Positions 29,662 through 40,776 of a stretch of DNA of 64,000 nt are shown piece after piece. A model generated the notes under the pieces. It saw only the letters and a list, made by a program, of their open reading frames with translations. It was not told the DNA's origin and did no database searches. The position numbers and the translations under genes were made by a program. The first letter of the stretch is position 1; each line of letters begins with the position of its first letter. The stretch comes from Ichthyophis bannanicus (taxonomy: Eukaryota > Chordata > Amphibia > Gymnophiona > Ichthyophiidae), in assembly GCA_033557465.1 (NCBI GenBank), contig CM066031.1, positions 1,670,222,800 through 1,670,286,799 of the forward strand. The letters run 5' to 3'.

Positions 29662-30165
29662 AGAGTAATTATTCACCTGTAACAGGTGTTCTCCAGGAGC
29701 AGCAGGAATCAGTCCTCACTTATGGGTGTCATCGATGCCGATGAAGCCCCAGCGGAGCATTTCCCCAGCTTTCCATGAAAGCCTTTGGGAATGCTGGCAC
29801 GCATGCGCGGTTCCCTTCCCACCTAAAGGTGCCATCTTACCTCAGTCAAATGACATAGCTAAGAACAGCACACAAAAATGCAAAAATTAACTATGCACAA
29901 CTGCAACTCCGAGGGGAGGAGGAAGGGTAGTGAGGACTGATTCCTGCTGCTCCTGGAGAACACCTGTTACAGGTGAGTAACTACTCTTTCTTCAGGACCA
30001 AGCAGGAAGTCAGTCCTCACTTATGGGTGACTCCCCAGCTCTAGGCTACCAGGAACCCAGGCTGAACAAGAGAACTCCCTCTAGTCTCAGCAACACAGAA
30101 AAGGCTTTTTCAAGAACATACCCTCCACAGGTAGCCCAACCAGAGGGCAGGAGGTCTGGAGTTGC

Positions 30166-31230
30166 CTAGACCTCAAAGAGATTCCCGAGTACTGCTTGGC
30201 CAAAAGCACTGTCCCTACGGGACTCCCTCTCCAGACAGTAGTGGGCTGCAAAAGTCTGGCTTGAAGACCAAGTAGCAGCCCTGCAGATGTCTTGCAATGG
30301 AACAGAACAGAGATGAGCCACTGATTCAGCCATTGCTCGCACACGGTGGGCCGTGACCCTACCCTGCAAAGGAAGGTCAGCCGCCCTGTAAGCCCAGGTG
30401 ATACAGTCAGCCACCCAGATGGACAAGGTACGCTTGGACACAGGCCTCCCCAAGTTATTGGGGTCAAAAGAAAGGAAGAGCTGAGAAGCCCTCCTGTGAC
30501 CTTGCGTACTATCAAGTTAGAAGGATAAGGCCCTCCTACAGTCCAAGGTATGGAGAACTGTTTCAGCCTGACTTGCATGAGGCCTAGGGAAGAAAGTAGG
30601 AAGAACCACCTCCTGGTTGAGGTGAAAAGAGGAGACAACCTTAGGAAGGAACTTAGGGTGAGTCCTGAGGACTACCCTGTTTTTATAGAACCTGGTGTAA
30701 GGTCTATCACAGACCAAGGCCTGAAGCTCACTCACTCTCCTAGCCGAAGTAAGGGCTATCAGAAAGAGAGTCTTCCATGAGAGGAAGCGTAGAGGGCAAG
30801 TAGCCATAGGCTCAAAAGGAGGTCGAGTCAGCTGCTGCAAGACCACATTCAGCTCCCACTCAGGAGCAGGACGACGTATGGGAGGTTTGAGCAGTAACAA
30901 ACCTCTGAGAAACCGGGACACCAAAGAGTGCACAGACAAGGAATGGCCCTCTACTAAGGAGTGGTGAGCTGCCAAAGCAGAGAGGTCGACTCGAACAGAG
31001 TTGGACTTGACACCCTGATTGGACAAGTGCAGCAGGTGCTGAAGCACTGACACAGTACAGGAGAAAGGATCCTCTGCACGCAACTGACACCACTCAGAAA
31101 ACCTCTTCCACTTGAGAGCATAGGTTTTCCTTGTGGACTGTTTCTGAGAAGTTAGGAGAACCTCCTCAACTTCTTTAGGCAGGCCCCAGGGAGCAAACAC
31201 TACCCTTGCAGCCGCCATGCCATCAGATGG
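30166..31230 (-). pseudogene. DIRS tyrosine recombinase (E10), one nonsense codon
   Basis: Homologous throughout to E9 YR. SARRVSELQALV, AHRVRAMAES (HxxR) and AAHYCLERESRRD are present, so the catalytic set is intact. One TAA at 30517-30519 after CRRALSF interrupts it; the frame continues unchanged below (30453-30166, ending LGNLFEV). Upstream the frame is open to 32139 over the RT gene. Confidence 0.87.
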
Positions 31231-33112
31231 AGGGATTTGAGATTGGGATGCAGTAGAGAGCCCTGATTCTGAGAGAGAAGGTCGGGCTGCAATCCCAGAC
31301 GCAGAGGGAGATCCACCGCCAGTTGAAGCAGGAGAGGGAACCAAGGCTGCCTGGGTCAACTGGGGGCCACCAGGAGGACTGAGGCCCTGTCTTGGAGAAT
31401 CTTGAAGAGTGTCCGGGCCACCAGAGGGGTGGGAGGAAACGCATAGAGCAGGCCCTGAGTCCAGGGAATCAGAAAAGCATCTGCTGCTATCCTCAGAGGA
31501 TGCGGTTGCCTGGAGCAGAACCGTGGCAGTTGGTTGTTCAGAGGACTGGCAAACAGGTCTATGGAGGGAAGACCCCACTCCAAGAAAATCTTTTGAACCA
31601 CCAAAGGATGTAGCTGCCACTCGTGTGGTTGCAGAATCCTGCTCAATTTGTCGGCCAGGAAATTCTCCTGGCCTGGAAGATAGACTGCCTTGAGGAGCAT
31701 GTTGTGTCTCAGGGCAAAGGAACAGAGAACTTGTGCTTCCTGACAAAGGGGTTGGGAACCAGTCCCGCCCTGCTTGTTCACATAGAACATGGCTACCTGG
31801 TTGTCTGTTTGGATCAAGACAGACTGATGGGCCAGGGAAGTAGTAAAGGCCTTGAGGGCCAAGCGGATAGCTCTGAGCTCTAGGAGATTGATCTGCTGGG
31901 ACGCCTCCCAAGGAGACCACAGGCCCTGGGTGCACTTGTCTAGGCAGTGTGCTCCCCAACCCAACAGAGAGGCATCGGTGGTCAGCACCACTGTATGAGG
32001 TGGTATCTGAAAGGGCACCCCCACCAACAGATTGGGGGGGTGTAACCACCAGTTGAGGGAGGTCAGAAAACGGTGGGACACTCTGATCCTGTCCCTGAGG
32101 CTGCCTGAGGCCTGTGACCACTGAGTCCGAAGGCACCACTGGGCAGGCCTCATATGGAGCCTGGCACTGGGGGTCACCTGAACTGTGGACGCCATGTGGC
32201 CTAGAAGCCTGAGACAGAGTCTGGCGGAGACCAGGGACCTGTGCAGAAACTTGCTTGCAAGGTCTATGAGCCTTTGTGCTCGGTCCACTGGTAAGAATGC
32301 TCTAGCCAGTTGAGAATCCAACCTTGCCCCTATGAATTCCAAGTTCTGGGAGGGGAGCAAAGTGGACTTTGCCAAGTTGATGACAAAGCCCAGCTTTTGG
32401 AGCAGGCCTAGGGTTCTGTTGGTGGCCTGCTGGACCTCGAGAGACGTCTGGCCTCTGATGAGCCAGTCGTCTAGGTAGGGAAACACAAAGATGCCCCGAT
32501 TTCTCAGGTAGACTGCTACCACTGCCAGGCACTTGGTGAAGACTCTGGGAGCGGAAGTCAGCCCAAAAGGCAGTACCCTGTACTGATAGTGGTTTCCTCC
32601 CACAATGAACCTGAGGTACTTTCTGTGGTCTGGATGAATGAGGATGTGAGTGTAAGCATCTTTTAGATCTAAAGAGCATAGCCAATCTCCCTGCTGGAGG
32701 TAGGGCAGAAGAGTTCCAAGAGTAACCATCTTGAACTTTTCTTTCACAAGAAACTTGTTTAGGTTTCTGAGATCCAAAATGGGTCGAAGACCACCGGTTC
32801 TTTTTGGCACCAGGAAATACCTGGAGTAAAAACCGTGACCCTGGAAGTGGGGAGGCACAGGCTCCACCGCCTTGTCCAGCAACAGACCCCTGAGCTCCTG
32901 GAGGAGAAGGGCTGTATGCAGGGGAGGCCTGAAAGGCTCCCCCTGGATAGTGTGGCGGAGGTAGTTGGTGAAAATGCAGGGCATAGCCTCAATGGACTAC
33001 GTCCAGCACCCAACTGTCCTGAGTTATCAGGGGCCACTGGTGGGCGAACAAGGCTAGGCGGCCTCCTGTGCAGGGCTGGGTCTGCAAGGGAGGTTTGGCT
33101 GTACTCAAGGAG
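31230..33112 (-). pseudogene. DIRS RT/RNase H/MT-like polyprotein (E10)
   Basis: Open from 32984 to 31356 with LRPILDLRNLNKF, SLDLKDAYTHILIHP, LPFGLTSAPRVFTK, YLDDWLIRGQ, TTDASLLGWGAHC, LLELRAIRLAL, IQTDNQVAMFYV, FLADKLSR and DLFASPLNNQLPRF, YAFPPTPLV. RT and RNase H catalytic residues are all present. Breaks occur near 32985 (stop in the N-terminal part) and after VLLVAPS at 31356, where the tail shifts frame. Confidence 0.88.
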
Positions 33113-35031
33113 TCAAAAACCCCCACCCTGCTGAGTGGGAGCAGGGGCCATAGGCTTGGGGGCACTCTCCCTACAGGGCCCATTACCCCGGCCCTTGGCC
33201 TGCTGACCCTGTGGGGCAGGTTGGGCAGTCTAATATTGTGGGTACTGTTTGTAGGCAGTGCCCTTCCTCGGGTAAAAGGGCTTTTTACCCGGGCCCTTCT
33301 TTTTATGGGAAGGGGCAGAGGTCTTCCTGGACAGCCTTGTCCTGGTGAGGTGCTCAGTCTCGAGCTGTGCGGCCTTCTCGGCCACAGGCTTGCCAAAAAG
33401 GTTTTCACCTCGGCAAGGGACATCGACCAACTTGTCCTGAACCCATGGCTCAAGGTCCGATGACTGCAGCCACGCCTGGCGTCGAGCCACGATGCCGGCA
33501 GCCGCAACTCGGGACGAAGCCTCGAAGCCATCGTAGGCGGCGCGGGACATGAACTTAGAGCATTCCCGTATCATCGAAGACAAGGACTTAAAACTCTGCA
33601 AGGGTTCCCCCAAGAGACCAGCAGAGAACCCAGCCAACTCCTTGGCCAGGTCTCGTAAATACATGCCCATGTACAGCTGGTAAGTCTGGACACGGCAAGC
33701 AAGCATGGAGCCCTGAAAACACTTTCTGCCGACTCCATCAAGGCTGCGGGCTGCCCTACCGGGAGGCACCACAGAATGCATCATCTGACTTTTCAGACGA
33801 TGCATGGCCGATTCCACAACCATAGAATGCTGCGGCAGCTGTGCTTTCTGGAAGCCAGGACTCTTGCGGAGTCGATAAATGGAATCGACTCGCTTGCTCA
33901 AAACCGGTGCCGAGGCCGGTGCCTCCCACATCCGGAAGAGGAGCCGCTCCAGCATCGGAGGAACAAGGACAGTAAAGGCCTCCTTCGGAGGAGAGTCGTA
34001 CTGCAGAGCATCGAGCTCCTCGGCTCTTCCTCGGGGTCAGCCGGGATAGCCAGGGCAGCGGCCATATCCCAGATAAACTCCGAGAACCTAGTATCTTCTG
34101 GAGGGGATCTACTCTGGGGTTCAGACTCAGGTGAGTCCGAAGGGACACACCGAGTCTTAAAGGTGTCAGGAGACTCCTCATCCTCGGTTTCCCATGCAGA
34201 CTCGTCCGATGTCGAGTCGGGGTCTGATGCCGCGGGGCCCATGGGCACCCGCCCCGACAGCGGAGGCACCGGCGTCGAGACCCTCGGTCCCGAACGGGAG
34301 TTCGAGGGAGACCTCGACCGAGGACGACCTCGAGCCGCAAGGGACTCGAGTATCGGCTCGGTCTCCGGGGTCGACTTGGAAGTCGATGTCCCGGTGGTCG
34401 GGGCAGATGCGCCAGACAGGCTGGCCATCAATGCCCGCTGCTGATCCATGAAGGCAGACATTCTGCTCTCCAAGGCTGTCAACCTGAGACTCAGCTCGGG
34501 TGACGCAGCAGCCCCCGACTCGGGCCCCGGTGGCGCCGGGCCTGACGTCAGTACTCGGGGAGGCGAGTCCTCGAGGACAACAGGACTTACGTATCCAGCA
34601 GACTCCGGTTCTATACGAGGAACTTTGGTCGGCTTCTCCTGGTCCACGGGCCCGGGACGACGGTCAGGGGTCTTAGACCTGGACCTCGAGGGTCCAGGGA
34701 CCTCCTCCGACGCCGCCCTCGCGAGCCGCTTCTTCCTCTTACGTTCCCTCTCGGGGACCCCCTGTCCGAGGAGCTCCGACGCCTCTCGGGATCGGAATCC
34801 CGAGATGTCAAAGCCTCAGACAAGGTCCGGGCACGAGCAGAGGCCGAGTCGGAGAAAAGCCTTTCACTTTGCTACTGACGACTTCGGAGGGCCTTGGAAG
34901 ACATTTTTTCACATGGCCCGCACGTTTTAGAATCGTGGTCCGGGCCCAGGCACCGAAGGCAGCAGTCGTGTGTGTCGGTGAGAGACAATCTTCTTACACC
35001 GATCACACTTTTTAAAACCACTGGAAGTCAT
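33113..35031 (-). pseudogene. DIRS gag-like ORF1 (E10)
   Basis: ATG at 35029-35031 (MTSSGFKKCDRCKK), but a frameshift follows at once (KIVSHRHT instead of MSLTDTHD). The middle is open in 34647-33898 (LSLRLTALESRMSAFMDQQ coiled coil, Ser/acidic region, FSEFIWDMAAALAIP), then a frameshift near 34025 into 33955-33230 with the core (YRLRKSPGFQKAQLPQHSM, YMGMYLRDLAKEL) and basic tail. The gene ends at a TGA read at 33113-33115. Confidence 0.85.
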
Positions 35032-35288
35032 GGGGGAAAAAAGGGTCCCCGCGAGGTCAAAAGACCGGCCTTCCAGGGAAAAAGAAAAAAGTTTAGGCGC
35101 GAACGCCGAGTCACTAAGGGCAAAAACCGAAAAATAAAAAGGGGGTTCGATACCGGTGTACCGATCCTGGCGGGAGGGGAACCAACGTCGAATCCAAAGA
35201 AAAGAAGCGAAACGACGCTAGAAAAAAAATCTACTTTTAACCAGGAAAACAGGACACACGTCCGATCGGCTTCACGGAAAAAAAGAGA

Positions 35289-35447
35289 CTGAGGTAAGAT
35301 GGCACCTTTAGGCGGGAAGGGAACTGCGCATGCGTGCCAGCATTCCCAAAGGCTTTCATGGAAAGCTGGGGAAATGCTCCGCTGGGGCTTCATCGGTGTC
35401 GATGACACCCATAAGTGAGGACTGACTTCCTGCTTGGTCCTGGAGAA
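35289..35447 (-). promoter_or_regulatory. E10 right (5') ITR
   Basis: Same ordered blocks as E9: AAGATGGCACC, GGCGGGAAGG, TGCGCATGCG, GGCTTTCATGGAAAGC, and TTCATCGGTGTCGATGA in place of the CG-rich palindrome; terminus TTGGTCCTGGAGAA. Mirrors 29662-29846. Confidence 0.7.
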
Positions 35448-35520
35448 CTATGCTATCTCCAGGAACAAGCAGGAATGTAGTCTTCACATATGGGATTCCC
35501 TAGCTTGGAGATGCCAAGGA
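35448..35520 (-). repeat. H2 second half of ICR
   Basis: CTATGCTATCTCCAGGAACAAGCAGGAATGTAGTC continues the ICR that breaks at 29661; together they give the same head-to-tail terminus junction as H1 and E6. Downstream CTAGCTTGGAGATGCC matches H1 and E6. Confidence 0.85.
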
Positions 35521-35616
35521 GATGACCAGAGTGAGCTGTGAAACACAGGCTGAATTGGGTCATGTTTCCTCCCAAGGATCTCTGGTATCAAAACCCGGGA
35601 CGGGGGTAGGAGTTGT

Positions 35617-36705
35617 TCTAAGTCTGAAAGAGATGCTGGAGAACAATCTGGCCAAACGAGGCATCCCGACAGGAGTCCTTCTACAAGCAATAATGGGCCG
35701 CAAAGGTGTGGTCGGAGGACCAAGGTGCTGCTTTGCAGATTTCATCAATCGCCACTGAGCGTAGATTTCCCATGGAGGCAGCCATTGTTCGCACATTATG
35801 TGCTGTGACATGACCTTCAAGAGGAAGTCCTTTACTCTCATAGGTAAAAAAGATACACAGTCTGCAATCCACTTGTAGAGTGTTCTCTTGGAAACAGGTA
35901 GACCCAGGTGACTTGCATCAAATGCAACAAAAAGATGTGAAGCCATTCTGTGCTGCCTAGTTCTCTGAAGATAAAAGGCCAAAGCACAATTGCAATCCAG
36001 AGTATGTAGATTATTTTCTGCACTAAAGGCATGAGGCCTAGGGAAGAAAACAGGCAGGTAAACCGATTGGTTCAAATAAAAAGGCGAAACCACCTTCGGC
36101 ATAAAGTGGGGATGAGTCCTAAAAACTACCATCATGGTGAAACCATGTATAACGTGGGTCAGCCACTAAAGCTTGGAGCTCACTGATGCATCTGGCAGAA
36201 GTGAGGGCAATTAGGAAGATGACTTTCCAAGAAAAAAACTTCAAGGATGTAGTGGCTAGGGGCTAGAAGGGCGGCTTCATGAGCTGTCCAAGGACAAGAT
36301 TAAGATCCCATGCCATGGGTGGTGGCCTAATGGGAGGCTTAGTTAAGAGCAGACCTCTCATGAAACACACTACAAGTGGTTGAGAGGAGATAGGTGATTG
36401 TCCATCGAAGGACATGTGAAAAGCCACGATGACTCTGAGGTGAACTCTAACTAAATTAGTTTTAAGTCCAGAGGATGAAAGGTGGAGGAGATACTCAATT
36501 AACACCTCTACTGGAATGGAAAAAGGATCAAGATCCTTTTTTGAACACCAAACTGAAAACCTTCTCCATTTAAAAGCGTATGCTCGCCTTGTGGAAGGTT
36601 TTCTGGAGCCAGAAGGATATCTTTAACCTCTTGAGAGAGGTTGATATCCTGGAATTCTAAGCTCTCAGCAGCCATGCCATCAGGTGCAAAGAAAATCTGA
36701 AGCAC
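35617..36705 (-). pseudogene. DIRS tyrosine recombinase (H2), degenerate
   Basis: Segments 36705-36508, 36505-36263, 36135-35560 and 35872-35681 together cover the recombinase: SQEVKDILLAPENL, LIEYLLHLSSSGLKTN, RPPPMAWDLNLVLGQLMKPPF, VYLPVFFPRPHA, LGLPVSKRTLYKWIADC, AHNVRTMAAS (HxxR) and AAHYCL (Tyr). The first catalytic Arg is replaced: the box reads SARCISE. At least three frame breaks. Confidence 0.85.
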
Positions 36706-38760
36706 ATCCCAACTCCAGAGGTTTGGCTTGAGAGAGACATAGAAGCAGTGGGTACCACGTCTGTCCTGGCCAGCATGCGGCTATGAGGATCATATAGCCC
36801 CTGTCCTTCTGAAGCTTGAACAGAGTCTTGGGAATAAGGGGAATGGGTGGGTATGCATATAGGAAGTCCTGACCCCAGTGGAGATGGAAAGCATCCATTG
36901 CCTGACTGTTCTGAACAGGAATTCTGGAACAGAAGCGGGGAGGTTTGGCATTCTGAGGACTTGCTCTGAATGGAGAGACCATTCATGTGGCAGTAGTACT
37001 CGACTGAGTTTGTCTGCCAGGAGATTCTGCTTGCTAGGGAGATATACCGCTAGCAGGTGTATCTGAAGGCGTATGGCAAAGGACCATTTGTGTAGGGCTT
37101 CGTTGCACAACACCTGAAAACCTGTTCCACCCTGCTTGTTCACATAGAACATAGCTACCTGATTGTCCGTCTGGACTAGAACTGTTTTGGAGCAAAGGTA
37201 GTCCTGGAACACTCAGAGCATTGAAGATGGCTCCGAGTTTTAGCATATTTATGTGAAGCTGAGCCTCCTGCTGAGTCTAAAGACCCCGAGTGGAGAGATT
37301 GTCCAGATGAGTTCCCCAACCCAATTTGGACACATCTGTTGTCAGGGTGGACTGATGTGGTGGCTTCTGAAAAGGTGACCCTACGATTAGGTTTTCTTGA
37401 GATTGTCACCACTGGAGGGACAAAATGAGACATGCAGAGTTCTTGATTCTGCCCCACAGACGACCTGATGCCTGAGTGTTCTGCCACAATCCTGTGACAG
37501 ATAGTGGGGCTATGTAAATACTCCTGGGGGGAGTCTAGTGGGACAGTACTGTCTACCCTGCCAAGAAAATGAGAACTGCTCCCAATTCTCCTCCAAAATT
37601 GGAATAGTAAAAAACGCATTAGCCAAATCTATGACAGCATACCAGGTCCCTGCGTGTCTTTGAATATTTTCAATAAGAGTGATTGTACCTGGCACAGCAG
37701 CGGTTTATAAATAAAGTGCTTGTTTTCATTACAAGGTGTGTTAGCCTTTTTTGTAGCAAGACACTGAGTCCACTGCGAAGTTAGGGTCCACTGGGCTGCC
37801 CATATGTGTAGACGAGCATAGGGAACCACATGTACAATGGAAGTCATATGACCTAGCAACTGAAGCATTTCTCGAGCAGTTAGGGAGGTTTTCTTAACTG
37901 TTTGAGAAGCTAGTTGAACTATTTGAGCACAGCGTGACTGTGGCAGGAAAGCCCTTGACTGCTGCGTGTCTAAAAGAGCTCCTATGAACTCTAAGGTTTG
38001 AGAAGGGGTGAGATGGGATTTTGGAAAATTTATTACAAACCCCAGATGTTGAAGAACCTGCATAGTGCGAGAGAAGGAAGAGCTGGCCTCTGGAGCTGAT
38101 GATGTTCGGATGAGCCAGTCTAAGTAAGGGAAGACAAATATCCCTCGAGTTCTTAGAAATGCTGCTACTACCGCCATGCATTTTGTGAAGACTCTTGAAG
38201 CAGAAGCCAGACCAAAGGGAAGAACCCTGTACTTGTAATGTCTTCCCTGAAAGAGGAATCGAAGGAACCTCCTGTGTTCTTTGTGGATAACGATGTGTGT
38301 ATACGCATCCTTTAGGTCTAGAGAACATAGACAATCCTGACTCTGCATGTACGGGAGAAGTGTTCCATTTTTAATTTCTCTCAGAACAGATACTTGTTTA
38401 ATTCTCGGAGATCCAGAATGGGCCTGAATCCTCCTGTTTTCTTTGGTATAAAGAAGTAGGGGGAGTAGAAGCCCAGGCCTTGTTGGGAAAGTGGCACTTC
38501 CTCTATCGCACCCTGAGCGAGGAGGGTGGTGATCTCCTGGCACAGAAGAGTGGTAAGAGGGGGCCGGGAGCTGAACTCTCTTGAAGTAGAGGGAGGGGGC
38601 ATACTTTGGAAGTGAAGTTTGTACCCCTCTGTCACTATTGAGAGAGTCCAATATTCTGATGTTATCTGGTGCCATCTTTTGGCAAAGTAACACAGTCTGC
38701 CCGGGATGTAGACTGGCTCTGGGATTTCCAGCGGTAGGATAGCTAAGTTCTCTAGCAGTA
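36657..38760 (-). pseudogene. DIRS RT/RNase H/MT-like polyprotein (H2), with YxDD deletion
   Basis: RT pieces in 38884-38381 and 38693-37629: YFFIPKKTGGFRPILDLRELNKY, SLDLKDAYTHIVIHKEH, LPFGLASASRVFTK, then YLDWLIR. One Asp codon of YLDD is missing by an in-frame 3-base loss (plus strand CCAGTCTAAGTAAGG versus CCAGTCGTCTAAGTAAGG in H1). The domain is interrupted at about 37475-37750 by a retroviral fragment. RNase H and MT-like parts follow in 37212-36790 and 36986-36657 (LVQTDNQVAMFYVNKQGG, LLADKLSRVLL, YAYPPIPLIP). Confidence 0.87.
37475..37750 (-). mobile_element. Endogenous retrovirus-type pol fragment inserted in H2
   Basis: The minus frame 37695-37510 encodes about 60 residues with WYAVIDLANAFFTIPI, then QFSFSWQGRQYCP and TRLPPG. 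The order ID-L-x-N-AFF, Q-F-x-F-x-W and TRLP-x-G is that of retroviral (gamma-type) reverse transcriptase between motifs A and B, and differs from the DIRS RT. Only about 280 bases are foreign: DIRS sequence ends near 37475 and resumes near 37750. No LTR, gag or env is visible. This is a dead scrap of an old element; the exact ends are uncertain. Confidence 0.75.
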
Positions 38761-38814
38761 ATTCAAAGAACTTGTGGAGGCTGGGTCTGCTGAGCTGGTT
38801 GAGCTCAGGAGGCC

Positions 38815-39233
38815 TTAGTCTTCCTTTGTTGCTTCGGTTGTTGCTGTCCCTTCTGGGAAGCATGACCAGGATAGTGGACCGCATGGGTGTAAAGAACGAT
38901 AAAACAACTTCTTCTCGTTGAAAAAGGGCTTTTTAACCGTCTTTTTCTTAGCTGGGTTAGCAGTGGTCCTAAAGAGCCTGTTTAGGGTGGTATTCTCAGA
39001 CTCAAGCTGAGCAGCTTTGTCTTGCCAATCCTTGCCAAAGAGGTTTTCTACCGTGCAAGGAATATTCCCCAGCTTATCTTGCACCCACTGTTCTAAATCA
39101 GATGCCTGTAACCAAGCAATCAGACATGCACCGATGGAAATAGCAGAGGTCCTGCTAATACACTCAAAACAATCAAAAGTTGCTCTGTTCATGAACTTGG
39201 AAACATTCGGGGAATGTTTAACAAGTGTCAGGA
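38815..39233 (-). pseudogene. DIRS gag-like ORF1 (H2), C-terminal block
   Basis: Frame 39249-38815: LVKHSPNVSKFMNRATFDCFECISRTSAISIG, WLQASDLEQWVQDKLGNIPC, then a Lys/Asn-rich basic tail that breaks near 38870. Upstream coding resumes at 44996, across E11. Confidence 0.87.
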
Positions 39234-39738
39234 AAGCGTAGTTACTCACCTGTAACAGGTGTTCTCCAGGAGCAGCAGGAATCAGGCCTCACATATGGGT
39301 GACGTCGGCGCCGACGGAGCCCTCGCGGAGCAATTTTCCCCAGCTTTCAAAGAAAGCCTTTGGGAATTGCAGCGCGCATGCGCGGTCCTCTTCCCGCCCA
39401 AGGGTGCCATCTTGCTCAGTCAGATGACACAGCTAAAAAGACAGCAAAAATTAGCAAAAACGAAAGCATATAACTGCAACTCCAAGGGGAGGAGGGAGGG
39501 TTGTGAGGACTGATTCCTGCTGCTCCTGGAGAACACCTGTTACAGGTGAGTAACTACGCTTTCTCCAGGACCAAGCAGGAAGTCAGTCCTCATATATGGG
39601 ACTCCCAAGCTTAAGGCTACCGGAGACCCTAAGCACAAAAATGAGCTCCCTCTAGCTCAGCAGCACAGAAGGAACGAATCTTCTCTGAATACGTCTCCAA
39701 CCGGTAGCCCAACATCCGGGATGGAGGGTAGGAGTTGC

Positions 39739-40760
39739 CTATACCTCGAAGAGGTTACGGAGGACTGCCTGTCCGAAAGCACTGTCCCTGTGGGACTCCC
39801 TCTCCAGGCAGTAATGGGCTGCAAAAGTCTGGCTTGAAGACCAAGTAGCGGCCCGGCAGATGTCTGCCAACAGAACAGAGCGGAGGTAAGCCACTGACGT
39901 AGCCTTCGCCCGAACACGATGAGCGGTGACTCTACCTTCCAGCACGAGGCCCGCAGCCTCGTAAGCCCAAGCGATGCAATCCGCAATCCAGATGGACAGA
40001 GTATGCTTGGAGACAGGGAGCCCCAACTTGTTGGGGTCATAAGACACGAAGAGCTGAACCGCCCTTCGGTGCCCCCGCGTACGGTCCAGGTAGACGTTAA
40101 GCGCCCTTCTACAGTCCAGGGTATGCAGGACCATTTCAGCTCGGCTGGAGTGTGGACTGGGAAAGTAGGTCGGAAGTACCACCTCCTGGTTGATGTGAAA
40201 AGGGGAAACCACTTTAGGAAGAAACTTAGGGTGAGTCAGTAGGACTACCCGGTTCTTGTAGAACCTAGTGTAAGGAGGATAAGATACCAGGGCCCGCAGC
40301 TCACTAACGCGTCTAGCAGAAGTGAGGGCCACCAAGAACAAGGTTTTCCAGGAAAGAAAACGAAGAGGACAGGTAGCCATAGGCTCAAAAGGCGGACAGG
40401 TAAGCCGCTGTAAAACCACATTGAGATCCCAGTTCGGGGCTGGCGGGGCGCAAAGGTGGTTTAAGGAGAAGGAGGCCTCTGAGAAAACGAGCCACCAGAG
40501 GGTGGCTGGAAAGAGGTCTACCATCCACCGGCACGTGATGCGCAGAAAGAGCACTGAGGTGGACCTTGACCGAGTTGGACTTAAGGCCAAGATTGGAAAG
40601 AGAAAGCAAGTACTGCAAGACCATTGATGCCGAACAGGAGAAGGGGTCTTGAGACTGCCGAGTACACCAGACGGAGAACCGACGCCACTTAAGAGCGTAG
40701 GACTTCCGGGTGGAAGGCCTCCTGGAGGCCAAGACGACCTCTTCCACATCAGGAGGTAGC
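39739..40760 (-). pseudogene. DIRS tyrosine recombinase (E11), one frameshift
   Basis: The N-terminal part is in 40747-40385 (EEVVLASRRPSTRKSYALKWRRF, SNLGLKSNSVKVHLSAL), the C-terminal part in the frame ending at 39739 (SARRVSELRALV, AHRVRAKATS, AAHYCLERESHRD, LRNLFEV). The shift lies near 40440 in a G-rich stretch (CTGGCGGGGCGCAAAGG). All catalytic residues remain. Confidence 0.88.
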
Positions 40761-40776
40761 TGGAGAGGAGCAAGGA

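Larger units (their letters stand above)
29662..35447 (-). mobile_element. DIRS group 1 element E10 (in H2 ICR)
   Basis: Full-length, about 5.79 kb, of a G1 subtype with ITR core ATCGATGCCGATG instead of the CpG palindrome. Left ITR 29662-29846, ICR 29930-30027 (same head-to-tail design), right ITR 35289-35447. All genes carry a few inactivating changes and CpG is depleted compared with E9, suggesting greater age. Confidence 0.9.
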
